Source: Larimichthys crocea
Lineage: Eukaryota > Chordata > Actinopteri > Sciaenidae
NCBI RefSeq assembly: GCF_000972845.2
Contig: NC_040032.1
Location: 15,217,358 to 15,281,357, forward strand
Direction: 5' to 3'
Length of the DNA stretch: 64,000 nt
Of the stretch, positions 1-10,900 are shown piece by piece. Below the pieces are notes generated by a model. That model was not told the origin of the DNA and did no database searches. It saw only the letters and a list, made by a program, of their open reading frames with translations. Within the stretch, counting starts at the first letter, position 1, and each line of letters begins with the position of its first letter. The translations under genes and the position numbers were made by a program.

Positions 1-2299
1 TTGGAGGCAAAACAAACTGAGCTGGTAAAGTCAGCGCGGCGTCTGAGGCATAAGGTGTACTGATACTTCTAAAACTGCATTTGGATTCTTGGGTTGGGTT
101 AAACTTGAATCTGGTCATTAGGCGCTGTGGGGTTCTTGTTACCTTTACACTGGGTGTGATATTTGTGTTACTGCCATTAATCTAAGCCGTGTGGCTTTCT
201 TGTTTCAGTGCTCCTCTTGATTTGATTTCCGGGTATTCTGAAAGTTTAAATTAACAGGAATTTACAAAATTGAAGGTTGGCCCTTAACAGGGAACTTGCT
301 GGGGTAAATATTTAGCATAATCTTGACTTAAATGACAGTGCATGATGCTATCTTACCACAATTTCCATTATTTTCCACAACTCCCATGGAAAGTTTGGAA
401 TTTCCCAAATCCCCTAGCTTATCTTCCCATGCAAAGTTTCTGGAAATTTAAAAGAAATTCACTAAAAAAAGTTCCATTGATTTCAATGGGCATTCAAAAA
501 AATTCGTCATCACTCTTGTTACTGCCACCAGTGATGCGCCTCTGGGGTGACTTGACTTTCATACTTGACTTCGTATGCCTTCTAAGTGTGCAAATATAGG
601 TGTGTGGTCGCCCTCCCCTGATTGGGCCCCCCTGAGGAGGCGTGGCCACCATCGTCGACCTGGAGGACCACGATTGGCACCAGACCCGACCCGCCAACCC
701 TGAGTCTCCAATGTGAAAAACAACCTTATTTAAGTTAGAACTGCCTGATAGTCGTAGGTCTTGCTTTGCTGTTAACACGCCTGGATTTTGATTCATATGT
801 CAATTTCTGTCATTTGTCTGTTATCTTCATTGATCATAACCTCTCGTCTTTTTCGTCCTGCATGTACGTGAGTGCTGATCAAGCTTCTGCAGCTCCAGTA
901 AACAGATACATGATCACAGTTCAGACTCATTCCAGCCAGGATGCTGTTGTTGCAGCATAAAAAAAGACACAATTATGTCTGATGTCCATTTATCCTGATA
1001 ATAAACCTAATTTTACAGCTGAATCATAAATCTGGACTTACAGCAGGATGAGGCATAATGCCATCTTCTTTCCTGTTTCCTGTTTTAAATTAACAGCCTC
1101 AGCCTAAAGAAAAACACTGAAAAACCACCGGTAAAAGCCTGGAACTGAACATCCACACATATGGCTATTATTTGGTCAATTTGAGCTAATATGTGCTTGT
1201 ATGACGCAAATATAAAACATTTTCTGCATTGTTGGCACTGAAATTTCCAATTAAAAGTACAGCTGTAGCTGTATAATGAGCTTTCAAGCTGTGATTATGA
1301 AGATTATTAAGATTAATGGCCTATTTATAGATTGACAGTACTTATTGTTGACAGGCCGTGCTTCCTTTTTTACAAGTGTAGTCATTAAGTATTACAATAT
1401 AGAGCCTTCAGCGGAAACTGAACAATCTGTTGTGTTGGGCGTGTTATGGCTGCAGCTGATAAATGTGGCTATATTTAAAGATAATGCTGATACCGTGGTC
1501 TGTTGTGTTGATAGTAAATGTTTGCTGCACATGTGTTAATGGCACGGCACTTTGATTTAAAGGCAAGCGTTCAGTCTTCGAAGCAAAGACAAAGACTTTA
1601 TGTTGATTGCTGCAGCCAAGCAGTATTTTAAAGTCCCATTCATAGCTGCTGTTTTCAAGAGCTTCCTCGAGCCTGGAGCAATATTTATTTATGACCGTTT
1701 TGAATGATCAACATGTTCGGTCACACCGGACCCCTGGCGTGATCTGCACGGGAAGAAAGTTCAGTTGATAAGGGGGTTGTTGTGAGTTTGACGGGAGCTT
1801 ACCTATCACCATGCGTTAAAAAGGAAACTCCCAGCTCAACTGGAGAGTTCCTGTGGGAGTCACTTTAACTCCACATGGGCAATACTGAGAATTCAATGTT
1901 GTTCACCTGTGTTATTATCCTGGATCATCCACATCCGCAACATTGGACTGAGTGCTATCTGAATGAATCGTGATTGTAGTGATTATATATTATACTTTAA
2001 TAACAGTCCTTGGAGCATCTAAAATCTGATTCCTGGTATACGAAGATCAGATTTTTGTTTCCTAACTCGAGTCCTAACATCACCACGTTACACTGCTTTC
2101 ATGTTTAGCCACCGTTTGGTTGTATTGGACTGAAAAAAACATCCCGTAGGCTAAATCTAACTTTCCAACAAAATAGTTTGTACCCCAAACTAATATTTGT
2201 ACACTTCTGTTGCCACGGTAGTGACCACTTCACTTCACAACAACAAAAAAGCCACAGCTCTCTTGGTCATACTCAAAAACAGCTGTTGGCGCTACGCAT

Positions 2300-2520
2300 G
2301 GTACTGTCTGTGGAGCGAGAGTGGAGATCCCTAATGAGGTGAGGAGAAGAAGAGCTGGATCTAAGCACCATGAGAGGAAAAGTCGGTACAAACCACCGTC
2401 TGTTATCACGGCGAACTTAAGATCTCTCCCCAATAAGACGGAGGAGCTGATGGCACTAACCCGGCTACAGAGGGAGTATGGAGAGTGTAGCATCACAGAG
2501 ACTTGCTGGTAACTGTGGAC
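2300..2520 (+). mobile_element. LINE endonuclease N-terminal fragment
   Basis: The plus-strand frame at 2321-2512 encodes RYKPPSVITANLRSLPNKTE, then ELMALTRLQREYGECSI and TETCW. This matches the start of the apurinic-endonuclease domain of L2-like fish LINEs (NVRSLxNKxDEL ... ECS ... FTETW), with the catalytic Asn and Glu positions visible. It is truncated straight after TETCW and is not functional. Confidence 0.75.
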
Positions 2521-2579
2521 GGCTTTCAACATTTGAGAGCGGACAACTTAAGAGTACTAATGTCAATCTGTGCATACTG

Positions 2580-2720
2580 TTAATACTGTAAATATCCTAT
2601 AACATAATCCATTTTTATACATATCTACATACTCTGCACTCCTGGTTAGATGCTAGACTGCATTTTGCTGTCTTAGTACTTGTACTTTGTGCAATGAAGT
2701 TGGACAATGAAGCTGAATCT
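2580..2720 (+). mobile_element. LINE 3' tail
   Basis: The words TAGACTGCATTTTGCTGTCT, TTAGTACTTGTACTTTGTGC and AATGAAGTTGGAC match the tail at 59485-59570. With the endonuclease fragment just upstream, this looks like a LINE that lost almost its whole body by internal deletion. Confidence 0.6.
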
Positions 2721-4789
2721 AATATATGAAAACAGACAGGAAAGCAGAGAGAGAGAGAGGGAGGGAAAATATGATGAACCACAGAGCCAGGTCGCTGCAG
2801 GAAGGACTCAGCCTTTTGTAAACGAGGATCCCGCTTTTAGTTTTTCGTATCCACCTTATGTATTTTGAGCCGGTGTAACAAGTTTGTTGGATCAATATTT
2901 ATCTTATCTTATCTAAATGTGTCCATCACATCTATCCTTCATGCCCTGGTCACATCCCTCAGACCTCGATTGAAACTGCCTGACAGTAAATTGATCAGTC
3001 GGCGATCAGTCAGTGTGGAAATGTGACTGCTCGTGTTCCATGTGGATGGAAGAAAAAAAAAAAACCCTAACAGATGTCTGCGCTGTCAGATGTGGAGAAT
3101 CATCTCATCAGTCATCAGACGCTGAACTCTTCACCTTCATGTGGGGCTCTTTCAACCTTGCACCGTGGTTTTGATACGTGTGTGAAGTCTGCAACTGACA
3201 CCGCCGCTGTGGACTAGACTGAGCTCAGAAAATGTCTTTACATTCGATATTATATCAGTTTGTAGTATGCAAAACAGCTTGTGGAGTAAGCAGCAGTATC
3301 CTGTGTGAGTATGCGGTAACAATATTGACACACTCTATCCGTTGGAACTTAGCAAACAGACTGCAGGGCGAGCGACGTGTTGCACCATGCAACACAGTCA
3401 AGTGGTTATATCCTTTTTAATAACACTCCGGCCAAGTAGATACCTGTGCCGATTACTCAAGGACTGTTGTGACATCAACTCAGCTCATCTCAATGTGCAC
3501 CTTTACAGCAGCCTATATATATTCAAGCCACTCATGAATCTGGACTTCCAGATGTTTTTTATGCTGATAAACAAGTAAAAAAAAAAGAAGGGCCAGCTGA
3601 GGATATTTGCAATCCTTACGAGGTGTTTTGATGATCATAGACAAAAAAAAAGCAGGGATTAAAGATGTGCCGCGCCCGTATGCTTCAAATCCACCGACTT
3701 TAATGACTCGGATCATAACGCGGAGTTAATAAAAGTGCCTTTATACAGTCGAGCTAAGACACATTTACCTCATGTCATGACAGTTCCCTGTAAACAAACA
3801 AAACCCTGCAGAGCCGTCCTGCTCAGAGAAAACTGCTCTTTCCTGTTCCAACAGTCAATAGAGACGTTACAACAAATTTCCTTCCTTTTTTTTTTTTTTT
3901 TTATAAAGAAACTGTGTTTACTTTCCTCTCGTGATCACACACACATGTCAACAGGCAGGATCGATACGTGCCCTGCATCATTTTTACCTTGGTCTCGATA
4001 CATCAAGGACGTTTGGCCATCATCGCTCGCTTCCTCGCCGCAGCGAGTCATTCGTCAACGTCCGGCTACCGCCGTTTAATCTAATCACAATGCATCAATA
4101 TAACTTGTTCTCCGTAGTTCATGTGTATGACAAATACATTAAAATGCATTAGGCGGTGACCCTTTACCGTGACCTCGCGGTGTGCAATCATGTACCGTGA
4201 AGGTCAGCGTGAAAAGGAAGACATGCAGGCGCTGTGTATTCTAGTGGTGGCCTCCGATTCAGACTTAAAGTACAAACACATCATTTTATTCATCATGTTA
4301 CGTCGATCTCAGCTACATTAAGGTCCCTCAGCGGCTTTAAAGCTGTTCATAAGTATACGGGTTCAAATCAGATGACACCCAGCTCCTGTTGCATACAGGT
4401 CTTATTTCATGATGGCAGCACTTTCCCAGTCAGGGGGTCCCAACCCAGACTATGGGTCACTATCAAGGGGGTCGCGAGGGCTTCTTGATTTTAAAAAAGG
4501 GGGTGTAAGAGTAAGACTTGGATTATTATTTAAGATATAAATCTGACAGATACAGATTTACAGAGTCTTCAGCCACAGTTAAACAACCAAAGAGGTCAGA
4601 AAACAATGAATTTCTCAAAAAGAGAAGCCTATTAAGTATGAATAATTCTTAAAAATTCACATTTCACAGACAAAACCGCATGAAAAGTTCAAATAAATCT
4701 CAAACTTCCTGCGGTTCTTGTGTTTATGGGTTGTTCTGTTATTCTTAGGCACTAAATATAATATGAAATATCTATTATTGTTATTTTGG

Positions 4790-4990
4790 GGCTGCTTTTG
4801 AACCTTTATTTCATAGTAGCGGCTGAAGAGTGACAGGAAAGTGTGGAGGAAAGAAGAGAGAGAGTAAGGGGGGACGGCATGCAGCAAAGGACAAAAGGTC
4901 AGGATCGAACTCTGGCTCGCTGCTGCCCGGGCTGAGCCTTCGTACATGGGACGCTCAACTCCACCAGGTGAGCTACGAGGGCGCCCCTAA
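4790..4990 (-). repeat. tRNA-like SINE
   Basis: The segment includes GGGGACGGCATGCAGCAAAG, a GATCGAACTCTGGCTCG stretch like a tRNA T-arm (box B), and GGTGAGCTACGAGGGCGCCC like a reversed tRNA 5' end. This is the layout of a common fish SINE whose head reads GGGGCGCC...TAGCTC on the minus strand. A related copy lies at 20645-20780 in the opposite orientation. Confidence 0.6.
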
Positions 4991-5639
4991 TGTGAAACAT
5001 TAAAGAGAAATATGTTACTCATTCAGAGGTTGGGAGTTTATTCAATGATAGAGAAGGGACACCTTGAAGAGAAAAAAAAGCTGGGAGGCACCTTCAACAC
5101 AAAATTAGACCCCCAAACTCTTTGAGCTATATATAAATGAAATGCATACATCTCCTGACACGCTGCTCTCTCTCTCTCTCTGAAGACATGTCCCATCCTG
5201 CATGTTACCAACTTCTTCCAGCTTCCTCTGAGTTTTTGTGCTTGCGGGTTCTCGTCGATCGCGGCTACGCCCAGATCAGGGATTGGTCGACGTCCATTAA
5301 AAACAATGTTATTACTACTATAAGTCATATCTCTATTTTAAATGTATAGATATATATAGTCTCTCTCTTCCTCTATGAACTCAACATGATCTGGGTTCTG
5401 CTCAGAGTTTCTGCCTCTTGAGGAAAGTTTTAAAAATACTTGATTTGATTGCAGAAGTTTTGTAACATTTTGTTGCCACATCAGTCTGGCCCTGTAGTCA
5501 CGTTCGAGTTGTAAGCGTGCATACATCCGTGATTAGTTATGAGCTTAAAAAATGTGATGTGAAGACAGTAAACGGAGGTCAAACGAATGGCTCATGTGCA
5601 AATGTCAGGAGAACTTCTTGTCCACCCAAGCAGCTTTGG

Positions 5640-5804
5640 TTTTGTTCAGGATTCAACACCTCTTATTTTATCGTATTTACTATTGCTTTTTTGATATTTT
5701 ATTATGTATATTTTGCTTTATAGTATATTTTTATTCTTATGTTGTCACTTGTCACTTTGTGTAATGCTGCTGCACTATAATTTCCCAGCTTGGGATAAAT
5801 AAAG

Positions 5805-5852
<48 letters not shown>
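5640..5852 (+). mobile_element. LINE 3' tail with CTAT microsatellite
   Basis: It ends AATTTCCCAGCTTGGGATAA then ATAAAGT followed by twelve CTAT units (5805-5852). This is the classic 3' terminus of a fish LINE with a simple-repeat tail, in plus orientation. Confidence 0.65.
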
Positions 5853-5853
<1 letters not shown>

Positions 5854-6121
5854 ATAAATAAACCTGTCTCCTGCATGTTCCTGGAGATGGTAAAGGGGAT
5901 AAAAAGTAAAGTGAGATAACTTCTGTTATGATTGAATTAATATGCATGTTATGATGGGCTGGGACACATAACTTATATGTTTATGTACTATTTCAGCTCA
6001 AATAAGAAGCACATGCACATGTGTGAGTAGCTGGATGGAAATTTTAAAAGTTGCACAGTGCATGGATGAACACAGGCATGTCTCCATGGGTGCAAACGGT
6101 GCAGTGTGGTCGGTCCCTTAC

Positions 6122-6484
6122 CTGAACCATGGTTATGACATGGCAGGGGTTCAGCAGATATATCACAGTCTTGGTGGCGAACTTGAAGCCCACCTCCACC
6201 CCAAAAGTCATGCAAAGGGCGACCAGCAACAGGTTCTTGCCCAGACTGTCCTCCTTCGCCCTGTTGCATTCTTTCCCGACCCCCCTGAGCTCCTTGCAGA
6301 GGTTGATCCTCCTCAGCGCCACGCCGATCTCCACCAGGGAGACGAGCACGATGATGAGGCTCTCGCTGATGCGCTGCTGGGGCGCGATGAACGCGGCGCA
6401 CTCGGGGCCCCCGTTGCCCTCGAACTTCGGGTCCACCCCGCCGTAGATCCAGTCCAACAGGCTGTATATGTTATATCTGGACAT
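6122..6484 (-). CDS. tmem164: Transmembrane protein 164, first coding exon (partial gene)
   Basis: The exon encodes the first 121 residues of TMEM164, a multi-pass membrane protein reported as an acyltransferase making arachidonoyl ether-phosphatidylethanolamine in autophagy and ferroptosis (from memory of the literature). It starts [19 protein letters not shown], close to the human N terminus. Two hydrophobic stretches are visible, about residues 42-57 and 83-112. The block [20 protein letters not shown] is essentially identical to human. Cys114, in the NPCH motif at 6143-6145, aligns with human Cys123, reported as catalytic. The variable loop (about residues 60-80) is roughly nine residues shorter than in human. 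The ATG at 6482-6484 was chosen because it matches the human start and has A at -3; the frame stays open upstream to an ATG at 6652. The exon ends CAG|GTAAGG in phase 0. Later exons are outside the window. The identity is firm; the exact start is slightly less so. Confidence 0.93.
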
Positions 6485-6960
6485 ATTCCTCTTCTCGTGT
6501 TGGAAAAGATACGAACAAGATGGAATAAAAGACGTCACACTGACTTCTTGGCGAAACATGAACTGCGAGCTTTCCCTTTCGTCGTTGGTCTCGCGGTTGA
6601 GAGGTAGACATGTATCCACCAGCCTTTTTAAAAAACATAAAAATAATAACAAGCTTCCTCATCCACCAGCCAAGACTCTCACCACGACCCCTCTCACAGG
6701 AAACCAAGCGTGGGCATTTCAAGCTGGCACCGGCATCGTCCCCCCGCAGCTTAATCACACCGAGGCCGGGCAGCGGTTACAGGACGCGGGGTAACAGACA
6801 CCGGAGAGCAGCGGCGGCTAGCTCCACCGAGCCGCTGCTAAATTTACCCCCGAGCCAAGCCTCGCAGGCGGAGCTCAAATCTCATTGGCGCCGCATTCAG
6901 GCAACCATAGGCAAGCGTGGTGGCAATAACTACAAGAATATATTATATAATACTGTAGAG
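6485..6960 (-). promoter_or_regulatory. tmem164: Probable tmem164 5' UTR and CpG-rich promoter
   Basis: Directly upstream of the tmem164 start codon, the sequence at about 6700-6900 becomes rich in G, C and CpG compared with the AT-rich surroundings. CpG density is also high inside the adjoining exon (about 6260-6460). A CCAAT box in gene orientation lies at 6884-6888. No TATA box is obvious. This fits a TATA-less CpG-island promoter of a broadly expressed gene. The transcription start and any 5' UTR intron cannot be placed from sequence alone. Confidence 0.5.
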
Positions 6961-7186
6961 TAACAATAGATGGTGTTCGCTTGTATTGAATGTATAAATA
7001 CAACTTGGTAGTACGTGTTTTTTAGCGTTTGGTTTGCTGCCTGAGAGGCAACGCAGAGGGCATAAAGTAACCCAAAGGCTGAAACAAGGACGACACCCAC
7101 CACACGTGATGCTCAGGGATGGTGCGTTCACGGACAGCACGGCTTTTTTTAAAATTGTAAATTGACAGTGAACGCAGCATCAGCTT

Positions 7187-7190
<4 letters not shown>

Positions 7191-7236
<46 letters not shown>
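7191..7236. repeat. AT dinucleotide microsatellite
   Basis: Twenty-three uninterrupted AT units directly precede a retroposon tail that begins ATCAGAATCAGAATC. Confidence 0.95.
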
Positions 7237-7240
<4 letters not shown>

Positions 7241-7985
7241 ATCAGAATCAGAAATACTTTATTAATCCCCGCAGTTTTTGTTACTGCAGCTCCCAAACGG
7301 TAAGTAAGATAGTAAGAAAACAATAGCAAGAAAACAAAACTTTAACCCTATACACCTATACAATATCCTATTTTAAACGCTATATACACATGTATAAATA
7401 ACAGTTAAATAGAACCAGTGACAGTAAAATAAAAACCAAGTAACAGTGAGATATGCAGTATGTAAATCTAAAAACCTTATAAAGAATTTAGTCTTTGAGA
7501 GACTGGACAGAGAATAGACACTGATTGTTAAAGTGCAGTATGCATGTGTGGCAGATTTCACTTGTGATATTGCACAAGCCAGTTCAATAGCTACTGGACT
7601 TGACTTGGAGTGTTTGATATTTTGAGGGAGGAGTTGTAGAGACCCAGGGGGAAATTATTTTTGTTACAATACTTCAGTATATAAACAAACAAAAACAAAC
7701 ATATGTAAACAAGTAACCATCTATTAAGAACAATATATTAAAGGTATATAAAAGATCAAATTTACAGTTAAATAATGTGCAACAACTTTAAAAAGTTAGC
7801 ATGTTGGGTGAAGATGAGGGTGTGTATGGTGCTGCAGGCAGATGTTGGTTTGCAGAGGGAGGGATGTACAGGACAATGATGATGACATGCAGGATCTCTC
7901 TCAGCAGATAGTATTGTCGGAGTCCAACGACTAGCAGGTCAACATCCGGGCTACAGAGCTGTTCTTTGGTTGTGATGTGATCGGG
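7237..7985. mobile_element. LINE/SINE-type retroposon relic
   Basis: It starts CAGAATCAGAATCAGAAATA then CTTTATTAATCCCCGCAG, a hallmark of retroposon ends in fish, and continues with GCCAGTTCAATAGCTACTGG and GGGCTACAGAGCTGTTCTTT, words found in the same order in other fish copies I know. Frames are broken throughout and the limits are approximate. Confidence 0.5.
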
Positions 7986-8214
7986 ATTATACCATCTGCT
8001 GTTAATTTGGACATAATCAGCAAGAGGAATTCGTTGTAATGTTTTCCATACTGTATTTCAGTCAGTTGCACTTATTTCAGACCACTGATGTTGCCACGAC
8101 ACGCTAAGAGCACAGTGAAATAAACCTCCATGCATCTTCACACAGGACACATATTAAGTTGGCACACTTAAACCTACTGTACAGTATCTAAAAAGCTCTG
8201 TGGCTGTGTGGTAG

Positions 8215-8375
8215 TCTTGTCAGTCTATCCCAGCTGGCAATGGACAAGAGGCGGAGTACACCCTGGACAAGTCACCAGTTTATCACAGAGTTCACACTCA
8301 CGTTCACACCGACGGGCAAGAGTCTCCAAGTAGGACTGGGAGAAAGCCAGAGAACATGCAAACTCCACACAGAAA
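8215..8375. repeat. Teleost short interspersed repeat (partial)
   Basis: The words TATCCCAGCTGGCAATGG, GAGGCGGAGTACACCCTGGA, CAAGTCACCAGTTTATCACA and AACATGCAAACTCCACACAG belong to a highly common fish repeat also present at 17700-17835 and 33123-33385. Confidence 0.65.
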
Positions 8376-8437
8376 CAGTTTTAATTGGCACCACCACTGA
8401 AGCAGTATCATTGTTTTTGTCAGTTTGTTTGAAAATT

Positions 8438-8640
8438 AAAGGGCTGGTGTGTAGAATTTAGTGGCATCTAGTGGTAGATATAAAAATATAGCATCTGTAG
8501 ATATAAAAAAAACTCATTCTAAGGGAACAGAAACAAATCTTATTCTGGTGCTTATACACTACTAAAAATATAGTTCTGAATATTATATTACATTTCTAAC
8601 TTATTCTATAAAGCCCTTAAATCTTACACACTGGACCTTT
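8438..8640. mobile_element. MITE-like element with terminal inverted repeats
   Basis: The left end AAAGGGCTGGTGTGTAGAAT and the right end, whose reverse complement reads AAAGGTCCAGTGTGTAAGAT, form imperfect terminal inverted repeats about 200 bp apart. The body has TAGTGGTAGATATAAAAA and ATTATATTACATTTCTAA. There is no coding capacity. It resembles an abundant fish MITE; a decayed copy lies at 55375-55535. Confidence 0.7.
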
Positions 8641-9659
8641 GATGTCTGATTTCTGCGCATTTATTCTCCAGCCCAGGAAATTTTGGTTAATTTTTATAAC
8701 CCTTTGGCCTTTCTTCAAGTACGAGGTTCAAGGCCAGATTTTAAACTTTTATACTATTGTATCTGCTGAAACATTAGCCACAAACATGCAGTATTTTCTG
8801 AATCTTTGGTCTGATTCATAGAGCTGCCAGCAGGACAAAGTTTGTCCGTTTTATTGTAGTTATTGTAAAAAAAAAAAATGTTTAAGTGAAAGTAATGGAT
8901 CACTAGTTATTTTGCTGTTAATGATTAGCCATGGTGATTTTTGCAAAAGCACCTGTACCTGAGCAATAGGTAATAAAAAAAACACACTGCTAACTGTGGA
9001 AGCTGGTTCACATGTCGCTTTGTTGTTTAGTCTTTTGTCCTTACAAATGCATGACACCCAAAAATAACTGTTGGTTATCACATGTATATGATCAAGCACC
9101 ACAGTAATAGTGAGACTGTGTGATTTAGACTCTGATGGGACCTAAATATTTCCTTTGAAATCACTTCATGTGTGAGAAAAAAAGCAGCAAATTCTGATTG
9201 AAGTGAACTACAACAAACATCCTTGCCAATATCAAAGTCCACAGAGAACTAATTTGTAAGCTCACGCTCATTTGGCATTGTGTTTCCATAGTAGTAGGAG
9301 GTAGTGACGTATGCGCTCTCCGCACTAATTGGGATTCATGACTCCATTAGTGTTGGGGTTGTGTGTGGCACTCAGCATGGTGTATGGTCTGTTTGAAGGC
9401 AGGTCCAGCATTTCTGAGTGCAAATGACTCTGTGTTGAAATGTTGCAATTGTGGACAGAAGTGCTTTCATATGCACACAGAGGGAATACATGGCATTCTG
9501 GTTTTAGCCTGGGTGTGTAATCAGTGACTGCAGCCTTGAAAATGATGAAGTTTTACATCAAAAGATGATTTCTTAACGCTGATAAGTGCACAGAGGAGGA
9601 AAACATATGAGTTAAAAATAAATATATACATAAATAAATCACAAGCATGAGCGGGAATG

Positions 9660-9840
9660 GAATAGATAGATACTTTATTGTCCTTACAAGAAAATTTGTT
9701 GCCACAGCCTCACATAAATACATAGATACATATACATCAAACACCACACCGTAACCATGTTTTTTCCACTCGTATCCCATACATAAAGCTCTCAGCACAT
9801 GGTAGTTACGGGGTGTTGCACAAAGAATAAGACACAACTA
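9660..9840. mobile_element. LINE tail relic
   Basis: The sequence AATAGATAGATACTTTATTG then TCCTTACAAGAAAATTTGTT and GCCACAGCCTCAC matches a retroposon end common in fish. The reverse orientation of its poly-T-like end suggests a minus-strand insertion. Confidence 0.5.
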
Positions 9841-9967
9841 GAAACATTTCTAAAGAAATTTTAAAGTGTGCCTGACTCCCTTGTCGCCCCCTATACATTA
9901 TTATTGACACTGCTCAGCAAATTCAGTATTAATACAACAAGCTGTGTCATCATTGCCTTTTTTAATG

Positions 9968-10004
9968 GGCTATTATTTTGAAGGGACTGTTCAAAATAAT
10001 AGCC
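9968..10004. repeat. Perfect 15-bp inverted repeat with 7-nt loop
   Basis: GGCTATTATTTTGAA (9968-9982) is followed by GGGACTG and then its exact reverse complement TTCAAAATAATAGCC (9990-10004). The arm TTCAAAATAATAGC resembles the terminal repeat of a fish DNA transposon, so this may be two fused transposon ends. Confidence 0.8.
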
Positions 10005-10379
10005 GAGCCGGTCGTTTTGATACCTTTTTTGTGTATGTGCGACAAAAACTGCTGGAGGAGTAGCATGCCGAAAATAAAGGGTGTAAGAATTATAATAAGC
10101 ACGGTGAATAATATATAGTGTGCTCTTTCAGGCACATTCAGTGACAAAGACTGGAAAGGGACGAAGTAATTCATAAATAAATGAATATAAATAAAACAAA
10201 TTAATAAGTAAATAAAGGCTTGCCATGAAAAGTAAACCCCGGGACACTGTACCAAGTAAGAAGAAGCCTTTTTAAAATTTCAAAATATGTGATTATGGGT
10301 TGCTTCCTGACAAAAAAAAATTCTCTTCCAAACCTTAGTGTGAATATTATTTTCTTAAGTTTGAGGAAAAAACATTAAG

Positions 10380-10900
10380 TCCCTAAGCCAGGAGGATGCT
10401 AATGGAGGGTCGGATGACTTCCACGATAATAATGTCCTCCTACGTGCCAGGAGGGAAGAGAAAGCAATGATGTCTGGGTCTAGGTTTGGGATCTCAACAG
10501 GTACCCCGAGGATGGCAATGCAGAGACACTGGTGAAGATCTATTTTTAGAATGTCAGATAATAAATGAAGAAGAAAATATGTGGCTTAGGTCAACATAGG
10601 CATGGCTACACCAGTCACAACTGCTAGATACATTTGGGTATTTTGTGCTTTGGTGTGTAGAGGATCCTATGAAGTAGAGGACTTTACCCTTTCAGTGATA
10701 ACCTTGTCCCACAGGTCATCAGTAAATGTAGTGTTCTATTCTTTCTCCCAAGGGTCAAAACTCCTGCCATAGTGCGACCGTTTACAGACCTGCATCTGAG
10801 AGCGGGTGGGAGTGGTATGAAGGATGATTCGAGGGGTTTGCTTGTGCTCTGCGTGTAATGGCTTTACTGTTGAGGTCTGAGAGGTTGGGGGAGGAGGGGG
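10380..10900 (-). mobile_element. L1/Tx1-type LINE ORF2 C-terminal relic
   Basis: Minus-strand translation gives, with frame breaks, DLHQCLCIAILGVPVEIPNL, then IIAFSSLLARRRTLLSWKS and SDPPLASSWLR. This matches the C-terminal block of L1/Tx1-clade LINE reverse transcriptases (LLARRxILLxWKSxxPPSxxxWL). Upstream on the same strand, a DDLWDKVITE-like stretch fits the preceding region. It is too decayed to be active. Confidence 0.7.

Larger units (their letters stand above)
1..6121 (-). other. tmem164: tmem164 intron 1 (partial)
   Basis: This stretch follows the splice donor of the only tmem164 coding exon in the window. None of the reading frames here resembles the rest of the TMEM164 protein, so the intron continues off the left edge. 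It holds a LINE 5' fragment (about 2300-2520), a LINE-type 3' tail (about 2580-2720), a tRNA-like SINE (about 4790-4990) and another LINE-type tail ending in a CTAT microsatellite (about 5640-5852). Positions 600-720 are a short GC-rich patch I cannot assign. I see no gene in the remainder. Confidence 0.75.

Noticed and set aside
4790..4990. Possible tRNA gene
   Set aside because: The box-like sequences belong to a tRNA-derived SINE; no cloverleaf with acceptor stem can be formed by eye.
5805..5852. Array of short identical units (CRISPR-like)
   Set aside because: Pure CTAT tetranucleotide repeat at a LINE end; there are no spacers and this is a vertebrate genome.
6023..6607. 194-codon plus-strand open frame
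   Set aside because: It is the antisense shadow of the CpG-rich tmem164 coding exon; the minus strand carries the conserved protein.
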